Source: SIG455 sp045589495
Lineage (GTDB): Bacteria > Bacillota > Clostridia > UMGS1810
Reading direction: 5' to 3'
DNA: 59,485 nt
NCBI GenBank assembly: GCA_045589495.1
Contig: JAZNPF010000024.1
Span: 1-59,485, forward strand
A model generated the notes under the pieces. It was not told the DNA's origin, did not search any database, and saw only the letters and a program-made list of their open reading frames with translations. Position numbers and translations under genes: made by a program. Position 1 is the stretch's first letter; every line of letters begins with the position of its first letter. Of the stretch, positions 9,452 through 17,303 are shown one piece after another.

Positions 9452-10408
9452 TCAAGAATGTATATTTTCAACAAGTGCGTTGTTAATTCCATTAGCAATT
9501 ATTTTTGATACATCTTCTATTATCAAATCTACTTCTTTTGGAGTAACAATGAGATTACCTACATACGGGGTAAGTAATTCTTTAATCAATGGATATCTGT
9601 GTTCCATATCAAAACTGTCGGCAATTTTTTTCATATATGAATCATCACTTGCCGAATTACTGATATTTTCTACCAAGAGTTCTATAGCATCATTCGCCAC
9701 CGTGGCAGCATCTACAACAGTAGGTACACCAATAGCTATTACCGGAACACCAAGATATTCTTCATTAAGACTTTTACGACGATTTCCAATACCGGATCCG
9801 GGTGTTATTCCAGTATCTGCAATTTGGATAGTGGTACTAATTCTGTCAGTTTTTCTAGATGCTAATGCATCAATTGCAATAATTATATCTGGTTTTACCA
9901 TATCAGTAATACCTTTAATAATTTCACTCGTTTCTATACCCGTCAAACCAAGAACTCCTGGAGACACGGCGCAAACAGGACGCGTATTTTCATCAAGATA
10001 AGATGGGACATATTCAAACAAATGACGTGTGACATAAAGTTTTGATATCACTTTTGGTCCTAATGCATCAGGAGTGACATTCCAATTTCCTAATCCGACT
10101 ACTAAAACAGTACTGTCTTTTTTCAATTTCAACACATCTTTTAATTTTTCACAAAGTATAGCAGACGTACTTTCAAAAATTTCTTCATCGTTATCTCTGA
10201 TTTTTGGCGAATCAATTGTAATGTAATTTCCAATTTTTTTACCAATTGTTTTCTCGCCGTTTTCATTTGTTATTTTAACATGGGTTACTTTAACACCTTC
10301 TGATTCTTCTGTAATAACCTGTACACCATCAATTTTTTTAATTTCCTCTGATGATTTATTAAAAAGTGCCGAAGCCTCTATCGCTAAATCTGTTCTGATA
10401 TTTGCCAT
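9452..10408 (-). CDS. gpr: Germination protease (GPR endopeptidase)
   Basis: Degrades small acid-soluble spore proteins during germination; it is made as a zymogen in the forespore and activated by self-cleavage. The 318-residue protein starts MANIRTDLAIEA, close to the known propeptide cleavage region, and has the conserved VVGLGNWNVTPDALGP, IDALASR and GSGIGNRR segments. GGAGG precedes the ATG. It has a forespore-type promoter (separate entry) and leads into spoIIP 70 bases later. Confidence 0.95.
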   Translation of the reverse strand: MANIRTDLAIEASALFNKSSEEIKKIDGVQVITEESEGVKVTHVKITNENGEKTIGKKIGNYITIDSPKIRDNDEEIFESTSAILCEKLKDVLKLKKDSTVLVVGLGNWNVTPDALGPKVISKLYVTRHLFEYVPSYLDENTRPVCAVSPGVLGLTGIETSEIIKGITDMVKPDIIIAIDALASRKTDRISTTIQIADTGITPGSGIGNRRKSLNEEYLGVPVIAIGVPTVVDAATVANDAIELLVENISNSASDDSYMKKIADSFDMEHRYPLIKELLTPYVGNLIVTPKEVDLIIEDVSKIIANGINNALVENIHS

Positions 10409-10434
10409 TTTAAACCTCCATATAATATTAAGCC

Positions 10435-10464
10435 TATAATAACCAAACCAAAAACAGATTATTC
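10435..10464 (-). promoter_or_regulatory. Forespore sigma-F/sigma-G type promoter of gpr
   Basis: On the minus strand: GAATA (10460-10464), 18-base spacer, TATTATA, which differs by one base from the sigma-G -10 CATNNTA. Read three bases longer, GGTTATTATA (10435-10444) also fits the sigma-F pattern GGNNANNNTA with a 15-base spacer. This agrees with known forespore control of gpr. Confidence 0.65.
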
Positions 10465-10503
10465 ATTTAAGATTTCTAAATATATTGAGATAGTATAAGA
10501 AAA

Positions 10504-10525
10504 GACCATGTTATAGGGCATGGTC
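10504..10525 (-). terminator. Hairpin with minus-strand T run between gpr and the next gene
   Basis: A 7-bp perfect stem (10504-10510 with 10519-10525) followed on the minus strand by TTTTCTT. It could stop minus-strand transcripts arriving from the zinc-ribbon gene at 10943-11434 before they reach gpr. The stem is short, so the call is moderate. Confidence 0.45.
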
Positions 10526-10622
10526 GAAAAGTGTCGAATTGTTTTTCTGGATTTTTGTTTAGAAATAGTATATAATGTGAATTGGAAATTTCTTCTAATA
10601 TACATTTGAGAGGAGGATAGTA

Positions 10623-10937
10623 ATGAACAAAGAATTTTATAGATGTGAAAGTTTTGTGGCAGAAAACGAAGAGCATGAAAAAGTAAATCTTGAATATTAT
10701 CTGATACAATCAGAACACCCATTTAAAAGCGGAAATATCAACTATATGTGTTATGGCGTAGAAATTAGAATGAAAAAGGAAAAAGACAGTGATTACAGTG
10801 AAATTGAATCTGCAAATGAAATATTTTTTTCAAAGGATATCGCAATTGAGTTTATTAACAAAATTGCTGATGAAAAGGTGACACCGTGTACTTTGGAAGA
10901 AGTTGTATCAGATGTTTTGATTGATGCTATTCTTTAA
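10623..10937 (+). CDS. Small conserved hypothetical protein, 104 aa
   Basis: A single plus-strand gene between minus-strand neighbours. GAGAGGAGG precedes its ATG with good spacing, and TATAAT at 10571-10576 may be its -10 box, though the -35 is weak. The soluble, acidic 104-residue protein has a central YMCYGVEIRMKK strand and a C-terminal helical part (IAIEFINKIADEKVTPCTLEEVV). The pattern resembles a small clostridial family of unknown function (DUF6514-like), but I am not certain. It ends five bases before the convergent zinc-ribbon gene. Confidence 0.6.
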   Translation: MNKEFYRCESFVAENEEHEKVNLEYYLIQSEHPFKSGNINYMCYGVEIRMKKEKDSDYSEIESANEIFFSKDIAIEFINKIADEKVTPCTLEEVVSDVLIDAIL

Positions 10938-10942
10938 TTGCT

Positions 10943-11434
10943 TCAGTTTGCCAGCAGATACTTAAGTAACGTCATAAGAAGAAACATACTTATAATTATA
11001 TATGTGAATATTTTAGAAGTTGATTTACGAAAATCACTCCACTCAAAGTTTGAATCCGCATTATACTCATTATCAACATAACTTATCCGTTCATCAGTTA
11101 ATGTTTCGTTTGGAGAATTCAATATTTCTTTTGATACGGACAGCAATTTAGACGGAACAAAAATCTGAACTTCATTATATGAAATTCCTGCCACAATTTT
11201 TATATATCCGTCAATATTCCGATACTTTCTTTCTACAGGAATATTATATCCTTTAAGTAGTGATTCGATAACATCTGCTTCAAAATCATTTTTTACTGTT
11301 GTTAAAAAAGCGGGCATGTCACAGATATACTCATCATTGTTCTCCTCTAAATACGGCACAAGATTTTCACCGCAATCATTACAGTTTAAAACACCATCAA
11401 CATATTCGCAACGACATTTAGGACACCAAGGCAT
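10943..11434 (-). CDS. Zinc-ribbon protein with DUF2007 domain and C-terminal membrane helix
   Basis: The 163-residue protein starts with a zinc ribbon (CPKCRCEYVDGVLNCNDC, residues 4-21; four pairs-type cysteines), then a domain at about 45-110 resembling DUF2007, a ferredoxin-fold module proposed to act in signalling, and ends with one membrane helix (about 142-162). The C-terminal anchor would place the zinc ribbon in the cytosol. Partner and signal are unknown. GGAG precedes the ATG. It follows the YihY-family gene on the same strand direction and converges with the small gene at 10623-10937. Confidence 0.6.
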   Translation of the reverse strand: MPWCPKCRCEYVDGVLNCNDCGENLVPYLEENNDEYICDMPAFLTTVKNDFEADVIESLLKGYNIPVERKYRNIDGYIKIVAGISYNEVQIFVPSKLLSVSKEILNSPNETLTDERISYVDNEYNADSNFEWSDFRKSTSKIFTYIIISMFLLMTLLKYLLAN

Positions 11435-11455
11435 ATTTTAAACAACTCCTATTCC

Positions 11456-11489
11456 AAAATACTGTATGTATTTATACGTACAGTATTTT
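11456..11489. terminator. Hairpin after the YihY-family gene
   Basis: An 11-bp perfect stem (11456-11466 with 11479-11489) beginning at the stop codon of the YihY gene. The plus strand has the longer T run; the minus strand relies on the T-rich arm. It is a plausible but weak terminator for the minus-strand gene. Confidence 0.5.
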
Positions 11490-12321
11490 ATTTTTTGTTT
11501 AAATGTATTATAGCGTTAATTTCTCCACCGGTCATAAAGATAAAACTACTCATATATAACCACGTCATGAGAACAAGTATACCTGCCAAACCTCCATAAA
11601 TAATGTGATATTTAGAAAAATTATCAACATAAAACGAGAAAAGTAGTGATGCACACCCCCATAAAAAAGTGGTAAAAAGAGAGCCCCATATCACATTTTT
11701 ATATGAAAGATGTTCATTTGGCAGAATTTTATAAATTGTTGCAAATGCTGTGATTACAATCAAGTAAGTTATTATAAGTCTTAAGGCATGCCAAACGACA
11801 TAAAAAGACGGCAAAAACCTCATAATAGCCATTCCGATAAGATTTCCAAATACAATAAGCAAAAAAGTTAATACTATCGTAACCGCCAGTAAAATTGCAA
11901 ACAAAAACCCGATACTTCTGATTACAATAAAATTTCTGCTTTCAACAGTTTTATACATTCTGTTTAACGCTTTATTGATTGTCGAAGCAGCACACGAAAC
12001 AGACCACAAAGCAATTACAGAACTGGTGATAATTATACCTGTACTTCTGTTGACACCCGTTAAAACATAAATAACGACCTCATAAACTTCTCTTGGCAAT
12101 GCTGCCAACAACTTAAAAAGCGTATCTTCTGCTGAAAGAGGCGTTATAGAAATTAAAGCAAGCAATAAAATAACAAAAGGAAAAAATGATGCTGTAAGAT
12201 AGAACGTCAATTCCGCAGAAAGTCCAAATACATCATCACCCCAGAATTTATTTAAAATATTGAAAAATTTTTTAAATCTGGGGTGTGTATTTATAAAAAC
12301 TTCAATTTTATGTTTAATCAT
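11488..12321 (-). CDS. YihY/BrkB family integral membrane protein
   Basis: A 277-residue protein with about six membrane segments. It shows the family pattern, with an N-terminal DDVFGLSAELTFYLTASFFPF segment near residues 29-49 and the later LPNEHLSYKNVIWGSLFTTFLW loop. Despite the old name ribonuclease BN, this family has no established activity; it was once confused with RNase BN. GAGG precedes the ATG at 12321. Nothing near it hints at a specific role. Confidence 0.8.
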   Translation of the reverse strand: MIKHKIEVFINTHPRFKKFFNILNKFWGDDVFGLSAELTFYLTASFFPFVILLLALISITPLSAEDTLFKLLAALPREVYEVVIYVLTGVNRSTGIIITSSVIALWSVSCAASTINKALNRMYKTVESRNFIVIRSIGFLFAILLAVTIVLTFLLIVFGNLIGMAIMRFLPSFYVVWHALRLIITYLIVITAFATIYKILPNEHLSYKNVIWGSLFTTFLWGCASLLFSFYVDNFSKYHIIYGGLAGILVLMTWLYMSSFIFMTGGEINAIIHLNKK

Positions 12322-12371
12322 TTAAATTCCTCACTTTGTTTTTTCTTATTTAAATACACCAAAAATTACTC

Positions 12372-12400
12372 ACATAGATTTTTTACATTTTTTCATAATA
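12372..12400 (+). promoter_or_regulatory. Possible sigma-G promoter of the spoVA operon
   Basis: ACATA (12372-12376), 17-base spacer, CATAATA (12394-12400). The -10 fits the sigma-G pattern CATNNTA; the -35 is one base off and the spacer is one base short. spoVA operons are known to be forespore-expressed. Confidence 0.4.
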
Positions 12401-12435
12401 ATATTAAACTGTTTATTAAGGAGTGAGTTTAATAG

Positions 12436-12582
12436 ATGAAAATAGATAAAATCAGTATAATAACAGCGATAATAATTTTGGCAATAACTATAATCGCATT
12501 CTTAATTATATACAGAGATTTCAAACAAATGCCAGAATTTAAGGGCATATTTGTATTTTTGAAAGGAGTAAAATTTATATGA
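12436..12582 (+). CDS. 48-residue membrane protein coupled to spoVAC
   Basis: A short gene that starts at ATG 12436 and ends TGA 12580-12582, overlapping the spoVAC ATG (12579-12581) in the ATGA manner that signals translational coupling. AAGGAG lies upstream, at slightly long spacing. The product is one hydrophobic helix (about residues 7-26) followed by a basic tail that also contains the spoVAC ribosome site. I do not recognise it; B. subtilis has SpoVAA and SpoVAB in this position, and this is much shorter than either. It could be a small inner-membrane partner of the SpoVA channel or only a leader that couples translation. Confidence 0.5.
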   Translation: MKIDKISIITAIIILAITIIAFLIIYRDFKQMPEFKGIFVFLKGVKFI

Positions 12583-13019
12583 ATTTCAATATGAGTAACA
12601 AAGAATATAACGAATACGTAAAAAGTAAAAGCCCAAATTCAACGACATTTAAAGATTGCATTTTTGCATTTATTATCGGTGGTATTATATGCACAATCGG
12701 GCAACTGATAAATACATTTTTTGAAATTAGTGGTCTGTCAAAAGAAATTTCGTCAACCTTGACATCCATTACAATGATATTTATTGGTGCGTTATTAACC
12801 GGATTGAATGTTTATGACGATATCGCCAAATATGCAGGCGCCGGAACAATAGTTCCGATAACAGGTTTTGCTAATGCTATTGTTTCATCCGCAATGGAGT
12901 TTAAATCAGAAGGATACGTGATGGGGTTGGGAGCAAAAATCTTCACCATTGCAGGACCGGTTATTGTGTTCGGCGTAATATCTTCAGTGGTTTGTGGTTT
13001 AATTTACTATATTATATAA
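12579..13019 (+). CDS. spoVAC: Stage V sporulation protein AC
   Basis: Part of the SpoVA channel in the spore inner membrane that moves dipicolinic acid into the forespore and out at germination; in B. subtilis SpoVAC acts as a mechanosensitive channel. The 146-residue protein has about four membrane segments and the family motifs FIIGGIICTIGQ and YAGAGTIVPITGFANAI. GAAAGGAG precedes the ATG. spoVAD follows after 13 bases and spoVAE overlaps that gene's end. Confidence 0.95.
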   Translation: MNFNMSNKEYNEYVKSKSPNSTTFKDCIFAFIIGGIICTIGQLINTFFEISGLSKEISSTLTSITMIFIGALLTGLNVYDDIAKYAGAGTIVPITGFANAIVSSAMEFKSEGYVMGLGAKIFTIAGPVIVFGVISSVVCGLIYYII

Positions 13020-13032
13020 GGGAGGAATAGGT

Positions 13033-14052
13033 TTGAATTCAAAAAGATTAGGAAAACAAACAGTAAAATTAAATAATCCTCCAAGTATTATTGGGGCATA
13101 TTCTTCCGTAGGAGTAAAGGAAGGAGAGGGGCCTTTAGCAAAATATTTTGATAATATTTACGATGACGATATGCTTGGTGAAAAAACATGGGAAAAGGCA
13201 GAATCACGATTGGTATGTGATACAATAGAGGGAGCATTAAACAATGCCTCTAAAGTGCCATCTGACATACAATATATTTTTTCGGGGGATTTATTAAATC
13301 AATGTGTTGGAAGTGCATTTGGGATTAAAAACTTTGATATACCATATTTCGGACTTTTTGGTGCATGTTCGACAATGGGTGAAAGTATTTCTCTTGCATC
13401 AATGATAATTGATGGAGGTTTTGCCCAATGCTGTATTGCAGCAACAGAAAGTCATTTTTGTTCAGCAGAGCGCCAATTCCGTTTCCCAATTGAATATGGT
13501 GGTGTGAGAACTCCAACATCACAATGGACAGTAACCGGTTCCGGAGCAGTTATTATTTCATCAGAAGAAAGCACATGCCCAAAAATCACACATGTAACAA
13601 CTGGGAAAATAGTAGATATGGGTATTGTAGATGCAAATAATATGGGGGCGGCAATGGCACCATCAGCAGCAGATACAATATATCAGCATTTCAAAGATAC
13701 ACAAAGAACTCCTGAGTACTACGATTATATCGTTACAGGGGATTTGGGCGCTGTTGGTGCCAGTATATTGATAGATTTGTTGAAACAGAAAAATATAGAT
13801 ATAACTAATAATTATGCAGATTGCGGTATGATGATTTATGATGACGAAACACAAGGCACAAAAGCCGGCGGAAGCGGATGCGGATGCAGCGGAAGTGTTT
13901 TTTGCGGATACTATTATAAGCAACTGATATCAGGTGAAATTAAAAAAATATTGTTTATTCCAACTGGTGCTTTAATGAGCACAACTACTGCACAGCAAGG
14001 CGATCCAATAATGGGTGTATCACATTGTGTTGCTATAGAAATGGAGAAATGA
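13033..14052 (+). CDS. spoVAD: Stage V sporulation protein AD, TTG start
   Basis: A cytoplasmic-side thiolase-fold protein that binds dipicolinic acid for the SpoVA system. The 339-residue protein has the thiolase-like FGLFGACSTMGESISLAS segment, the AATESHFCSAERQFRFP region and the VTGSGAVIIS strand typical of SpoVAD. The start codon is TTG at 13033, with GGAGG at 13021-13025 at good spacing. A Cys-Gly-rich turn (GGSGCGCSGSVFCG) near the C-terminus is usual for the family. Confidence 0.95.
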   Translation: MNSKRLGKQTVKLNNPPSIIGAYSSVGVKEGEGPLAKYFDNIYDDDMLGEKTWEKAESRLVCDTIEGALNNASKVPSDIQYIFSGDLLNQCVGSAFGIKNFDIPYFGLFGACSTMGESISLASMIIDGGFAQCCIAATESHFCSAERQFRFPIEYGGVRTPTSQWTVTGSGAVIISSEESTCPKITHVTTGKIVDMGIVDANNMGAAMAPSAADTIYQHFKDTQRTPEYYDYIVTGDLGAVGASILIDLLKQKNIDITNNYADCGMMIYDDETQGTKAGGSGCGCSGSVFCGYYYKQLISGEIKKILFIPTGALMSTTTAQQGDPIMGVSHCVAIEMEK

Positions 14053-14054
14053 TT

Positions 14055-14420
14055 ATGGATTGGATGCAACTAATAAATTCCTTTTGGGTCGGTGGATTGA
14101 TTTGTGTTATAGCACAAATTTTAATAGATAAAACAAAAATTACACCGGCAAAAATTATGGTTTTATACGTGGTTTCAGGTGCGTTTTTAACACTTTTAGG
14201 TGTATATGAGCCTTTGGTTAAATTCGCCGGAAGCGGAGCAACAGTGCCAATAATAGGCTTTGGATATTCCCTGGCAAAGGGTGTAATTAAGGCAGTTGAC
14301 AAAACCGGTATAGTAGGAGTGCTAACCGGAGGACTTACGGCAACTGCCGGCGGGATTACTGCTGCTATTTTATTTGGGTATTTATCTGCTTTATTATTTA
14401 AATCAAAAGGAAAAAAATAA
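14055..14420 (+). CDS. spoVAE: Stage V sporulation protein AE
   Basis: Membrane partner of SpoVAC in the dipicolinate channel; the two are distant paralogues. The 121-residue protein shares the pattern SFWVGGLICVIAQ and the FAGSGATVPIIGFGYSLAKG segment with SpoVAC. The start at 14055 is chosen because GGAG in the end of spoVAD is spaced for it; ATG 14049 is too close and a further in-frame start at 14025 lies inside spoVAD. It ends the operon before the hairpin at 14425-14466. Confidence 0.92.
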   Translation: MDWMQLINSFWVGGLICVIAQILIDKTKITPAKIMVLYVVSGAFLTLLGVYEPLVKFAGSGATVPIIGFGYSLAKGVIKAVDKTGIVGVLTGGLTATAGGITAAILFGYLSALLFKSKGKK

Positions 14421-14424
14421 TTTT

Positions 14425-14471
14425 AAAGAGTAGGGGACAGAAAAATATTCTCTGTCGCTACTCTTTATTTT
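14425..14471. terminator. Bidirectional terminator between spoVAE and the xer-like gene
   Basis: Outer 9-bp stem (14425-14433 with 14458-14466) and inner 6-bp stem (14436-14441 with 14451-14456), followed by a T run on the plus strand and an A-rich 5' side. It ends the spoVA transcript and overlaps the stop of the convergent recombinase gene. Confidence 0.82.
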
Positions 14472-15459
14472 TATCACCTGCTATTTTTAATTTATTCAGT
14501 GGATTATTTTCTGCGGCATTTTTCATATCTTCATTTTTTATATGTGTATATAATTGAGTGGTTGAAAGATTTGCGTGACCCAGAATTTCCTGTAAAGTCC
14601 TTATATCTACGTTTCCGTCACGATACATTATTGTTGCTGCAGTATGACGTAACTTATGCGGTGTATACATATCAGAATCTACTCCGGCTGCATCAAAGTA
14701 CTTTTTGCAAATTCTCTCTACAGAACGGGGAGTAATACGAGTCATTTTATTACTTATAAAAAGTGCATTTCTAGCGTCACCAATAAGTTTATCGTTCGGA
14801 CGGACATCCATATATTCCTTGATAGCCTTGATGCACATTTCATTCAAAAACACATTTCGTTCTTTATTACCTTTACCCACAACCCTTAATGATTGATTGG
14901 AATAGTTAATATCTTTAAGATTGATTCCTGTAAGTTCTGATACGCGAAGTCCGCATGTTAAAAAAATAACAAACATTGCAAAGTCGCGTTTTTCATAAGG
15001 TCCATCAATTGATTTTAAAAAGGATACACTTTCATCAAGCGTAAGATATTTTGGTAATCGCTGCTTGATTTTAGGACGTTCAAGATGTTCCGCAGGATTG
15101 ACATCAATTATATTTGCTTTAATTGTTAAATAACCAAAAAAAGATTTTATACACGATACTTTTCGTGCAATATAATTATCATTATTTGAATGATTGTTAT
15201 ACAAATAAGTTGTGTAATCATACAAATCACTGAGAGTAATTTTTTTTAATAAGTCTGTATCAAAATTTGTATCTAATTTATATGTAGCAATATCCAAATT
15301 ATTAAATTTACAATTTATATAATTAAGAAAGTTCTTTAAGTCGTAGCAATATTGATTAACCGTATTTACGGATTTTCCTTTAACAACGGTCATATAACTA
15401 AGATAATCAGCAAGAACACGAGGAATGTCGCTATTATTGATGCTTTTCAATTTACTCAT
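14458..15459 (-). CDS. Tyrosine recombinase, XerC/XerD type
   Basis: A site-specific recombinase of the lambda integrase family. The 333-residue protein has an N-terminal SAM-like core-binding domain (about residues 12-115) and a catalytic domain with all expected residues: R172 (CGLRVSEL), a lysine near 196-198, H268 and R271 (HKLRH), H295 (LGHAN) and nucleophile Y304. Size and organisation fit chromosomal Xer proteins and some integrases; no phage gene is adjacent, so a Xer role such as dimer resolution is more likely. GAGAGGTG precedes the ATG, and a 28-bp palindrome lies just upstream of that site. Confidence 0.88.
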   Translation of the reverse strand: MSKLKSINNSDIPRVLADYLSYMTVVKGKSVNTVNQYCYDLKNFLNYINCKFNNLDIATYKLDTNFDTDLLKKITLSDLYDYTTYLYNNHSNNDNYIARKVSCIKSFFGYLTIKANIIDVNPAEHLERPKIKQRLPKYLTLDESVSFLKSIDGPYEKRDFAMFVIFLTCGLRVSELTGINLKDINYSNQSLRVVGKGNKERNVFLNEMCIKAIKEYMDVRPNDKLIGDARNALFISNKMTRITPRSVERICKKYFDAAGVDSDMYTPHKLRHTAATIMYRDGNVDIRTLQEILGHANLSTTQLYTHIKNEDMKNAAENNPLNKLKIAGDKNKE

Positions 15460-15473
15460 TATACACCTCTCCC

Positions 15474-15501
15474 ACGTCGTGAAATTTATATTTCACGACG
15501 T
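15474..15501. repeat. 28-bp perfect palindrome upstream of the recombinase gene
   Basis: Two 12-base arms (15474-15485 and 15490-15501, ACGTCGTGAAAT and its complement) around a 4-base centre; equally an 11-6-11 arrangement. It covers the stop codon of the CPBP gene and ends just before the ribosome site of the recombinase. No T run follows, so it is not a terminator. It may be a recombinase or repressor site, or an mRNA hairpin that affects translation. Confidence 0.7.
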
Positions 15502-16200
15502 AATGCTTTTCTTTTTTAAACGCACTACCCCTGCACAAACAAACAATAATGAAATTAAAATAACTGTTGTCCTATTATACCTCAATAACTGTATAATGTT
15601 ATTTCTTATTATAAACGAAAACAAATTATAACCCAAATGTGCTATTACAGACGGATAAACAGATTTTGCTGATAAAGTTATATTACATAAAAAAATACTT
15701 AATATAAATTGCGGGATTATATTTGTATAATCTAAATGGATGAACGAAAATATAAGTGAAGTTATTATACAAGTTTTAATTACAGAAAACTTATGTAATA
15801 ATTCATCAAGCACTATCCCCCTGAATAAAATTTCTTCAAACACAGCAGGAATAACGCAAAGTGTTATAATAGCCATAAAAATTTCATAGATTGAAAATTC
15901 AGGAAAATAATATGGGGTAACTTCTAAAATTTTTATAACAGGATGATTTATATATGTTGATATGATATTCAAAGAAACAACCATCAGTATTATGAAAATC
16001 ATATCCATAAATTTATAATTTGTTCTATATTTAAAATAATCTCTTATCTTTCTTTTTGAAAATGCTAAATATATCAATGACGGCAACAAAACAACGAATA
16101 TCTGTGAAATAAGTGTAGTTACATATCCATAATCTGTGAAAGTTAATTTTATCAGAATTTGTATTAAAAATATACTTAAAATCAGAATGTTCATCTTCAT
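15493..16200 (-). CDS. CPBP family intramembrane metalloprotease
   Basis: Family of CAAX-protease and bacteriocin-processing enzymes. The 235-residue protein has six or so membrane segments and the active-site motifs FEEILFRG (double Glu and Arg) and FSFIHLD (His), which bind a metal in the membrane. Bacterial members act in immunity to bacteriocins, protein processing or are uncharacterised; nothing nearby selects among these. Its ATG overlaps the stop of the preceding cyclo-ligase gene (ATGA). Confidence 0.85.
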   Translation of the reverse strand: MKMNILILSIFLIQILIKLTFTDYGYVTTLISQIFVVLLPSLIYLAFSKRKIRDYFKYRTNYKFMDMIFIILMVVSLNIISTYINHPVIKILEVTPYYFPEFSIYEIFMAIITLCVIPAVFEEILFRGIVLDELLHKFSVIKTCIITSLIFSFIHLDYTNIIPQFILSIFLCNITLSAKSVYPSVIAHLGYNLFSFIIRNNIIQLLRYNRTTVILISLLFVCAGVVRLKKKSITS

Positions 16201-16745
16201 ACAGATACAGTCCTGCTTTCAGTTATGATTTTATTAAGTTTTATATCGTGAATTTCAGACGGTATTTCATTCAGAAGTTGAAAGTCATAGCATATACCGA
16301 TTTTATACGGAGAATATTTCAATTTAGAAATATATTTGTCATAATATCCTTTTCCATACCCTATTCTGCTTCCGGATATATCAAAGGCTACCCCTGGAAA
16401 TACTACAACTTCAACCTCATCATTGCAATTATCGATAATATCGGGTTCTAAAATTCCGTACGCATTTTTATGAAGTTCGTTGAGCGATTTAATGCGTGAT
16501 ATATGCATTGTGGTAGTTGAAATGTTACATACAGGAACAAAAATCTCTTTTCCCATTTCAAGCATATACGAAATAAATTCAAGTGTATCAACTTCAGAAC
16601 TATAACTGATATATACAAATATTTTATTGTAATTTTCACATTCTGAAATCAGTTTATTTAAAATTTTTTTATCACAGATTTCTTTCTTTGAAAAACTGTT
16701 TCTTTGTTTAAGAATCATTCTTCGAATTTCACTTTTCGTATACAT
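16197..16745 (-). CDS. 5-formyltetrahydrofolate cyclo-ligase
   Basis: Converts 5-formyl-THF to 5,10-methenyl-THF using ATP, returning a storage folate to one-carbon metabolism. The 182-residue protein has the basic N-terminal helix with RRMILKQR, the central VVFPGVAFD strand and the GYGKGYYDKY signature at about 130-139, which forms the nucleotide/folate site. Length is normal. It is coupled to the CPBP gene and follows the DJ-1 gene by four bases. Confidence 0.92.
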   Translation of the reverse strand: MYTKSEIRRMILKQRNSFSKKEICDKKILNKLISECENYNKIFVYISYSSEVDTLEFISYMLEMGKEIFVPVCNISTTTMHISRIKSLNELHKNAYGILEPDIIDNCNDEVEVVVFPGVAFDISGSRIGYGKGYYDKYISKLKYSPYKIGICYDFQLLNEIPSEIHDIKLNKIITESRTVSV

Positions 16746-16749
16746 AACA

Positions 16750-17289
16750 TCAATATTGCATAGAAGAAATTATTTTATCTGCAACTTCTTCACCTTTAAA
16801 AATTTTTATAAAACAGTGTGCAAAATCCTGCACAGTACCAGCACCTTTAGAAGTAACAAATATGTCGTCTTTAACTACTCTTTCGCCTGTAGCATAAGCA
16901 CCGTGTAATTTTTCTTCAAATCCAGGATAACAAGTTGCTTTCTTATCTTCTAAAAGTTTCTTCTCGCCAAGAATCATTGGTGCAGCACAGATAGCACCTA
17001 TTATTTTTCTGTTATTTACGGCATAATCAATTATATCATTAACTTTGCGCTCAGCTTGTAAGTTTAACGTGCCGGGCATACCCCCGGGTAAAACAAGAGC
17101 ATCTATTTCATTTAAGTCAAGTTCACAAATACTCATATCTGCCAAAACAGATATCCCGTGCGAACCGGTTACTTTTAAATCCGTATATATAGAAACAGTA
17201 GAAACCTCAATATCAGCGCGTCTTAGTATGTCGGTAAATCCTAATGCTTCAATCTCTTCGAAACCATTTGCTAAAAATACATAAACCAC
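16750..17289 (-). CDS. DJ-1/PfpI family protein
   Basis: Members act as deglycases or glyoxalases, chaperones or oxidative-stress sensors; the exact function is debated. The 179-residue protein is a single DJ-1 domain with ANGFEEIEA (Glu near residue 14 that tunes the cysteine) and the nucleophile cysteine in GAICAAPM (about C101). The absence of extra domains places it with the DJ-1/YajL/ThiJ group. Confidence 0.9.
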   Translation of the reverse strand: MVYVFLANGFEEIEALGFTDILRRADIEVSTVSIYTDLKVTGSHGISVLADMSICELDLNEIDALVLPGGMPGTLNLQAERKVNDIIDYAVNNRKIIGAICAAPMILGEKKLLEDKKATCYPGFEEKLHGAYATGERVVKDDIFVTSKGAGTVQDFAHCFIKIFKGEEVADKIISSMQY

Positions 17290-17303
17290 TATTTATCCCT
17301 CCG

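Noticed and set aside
9480..10001. A 173-codon open frame on the plus strand opposite gpr
   Set aside because: It is the mirror of a strongly conserved gene, has no ribosome site and no recognisable domains.
14458..15459. The tyrosine recombinase as integrase of the prophage on the right
   Set aside because: It is 34 kb from the junction with housekeeping genes on both sides; the prophage integrase should lie beyond the window.
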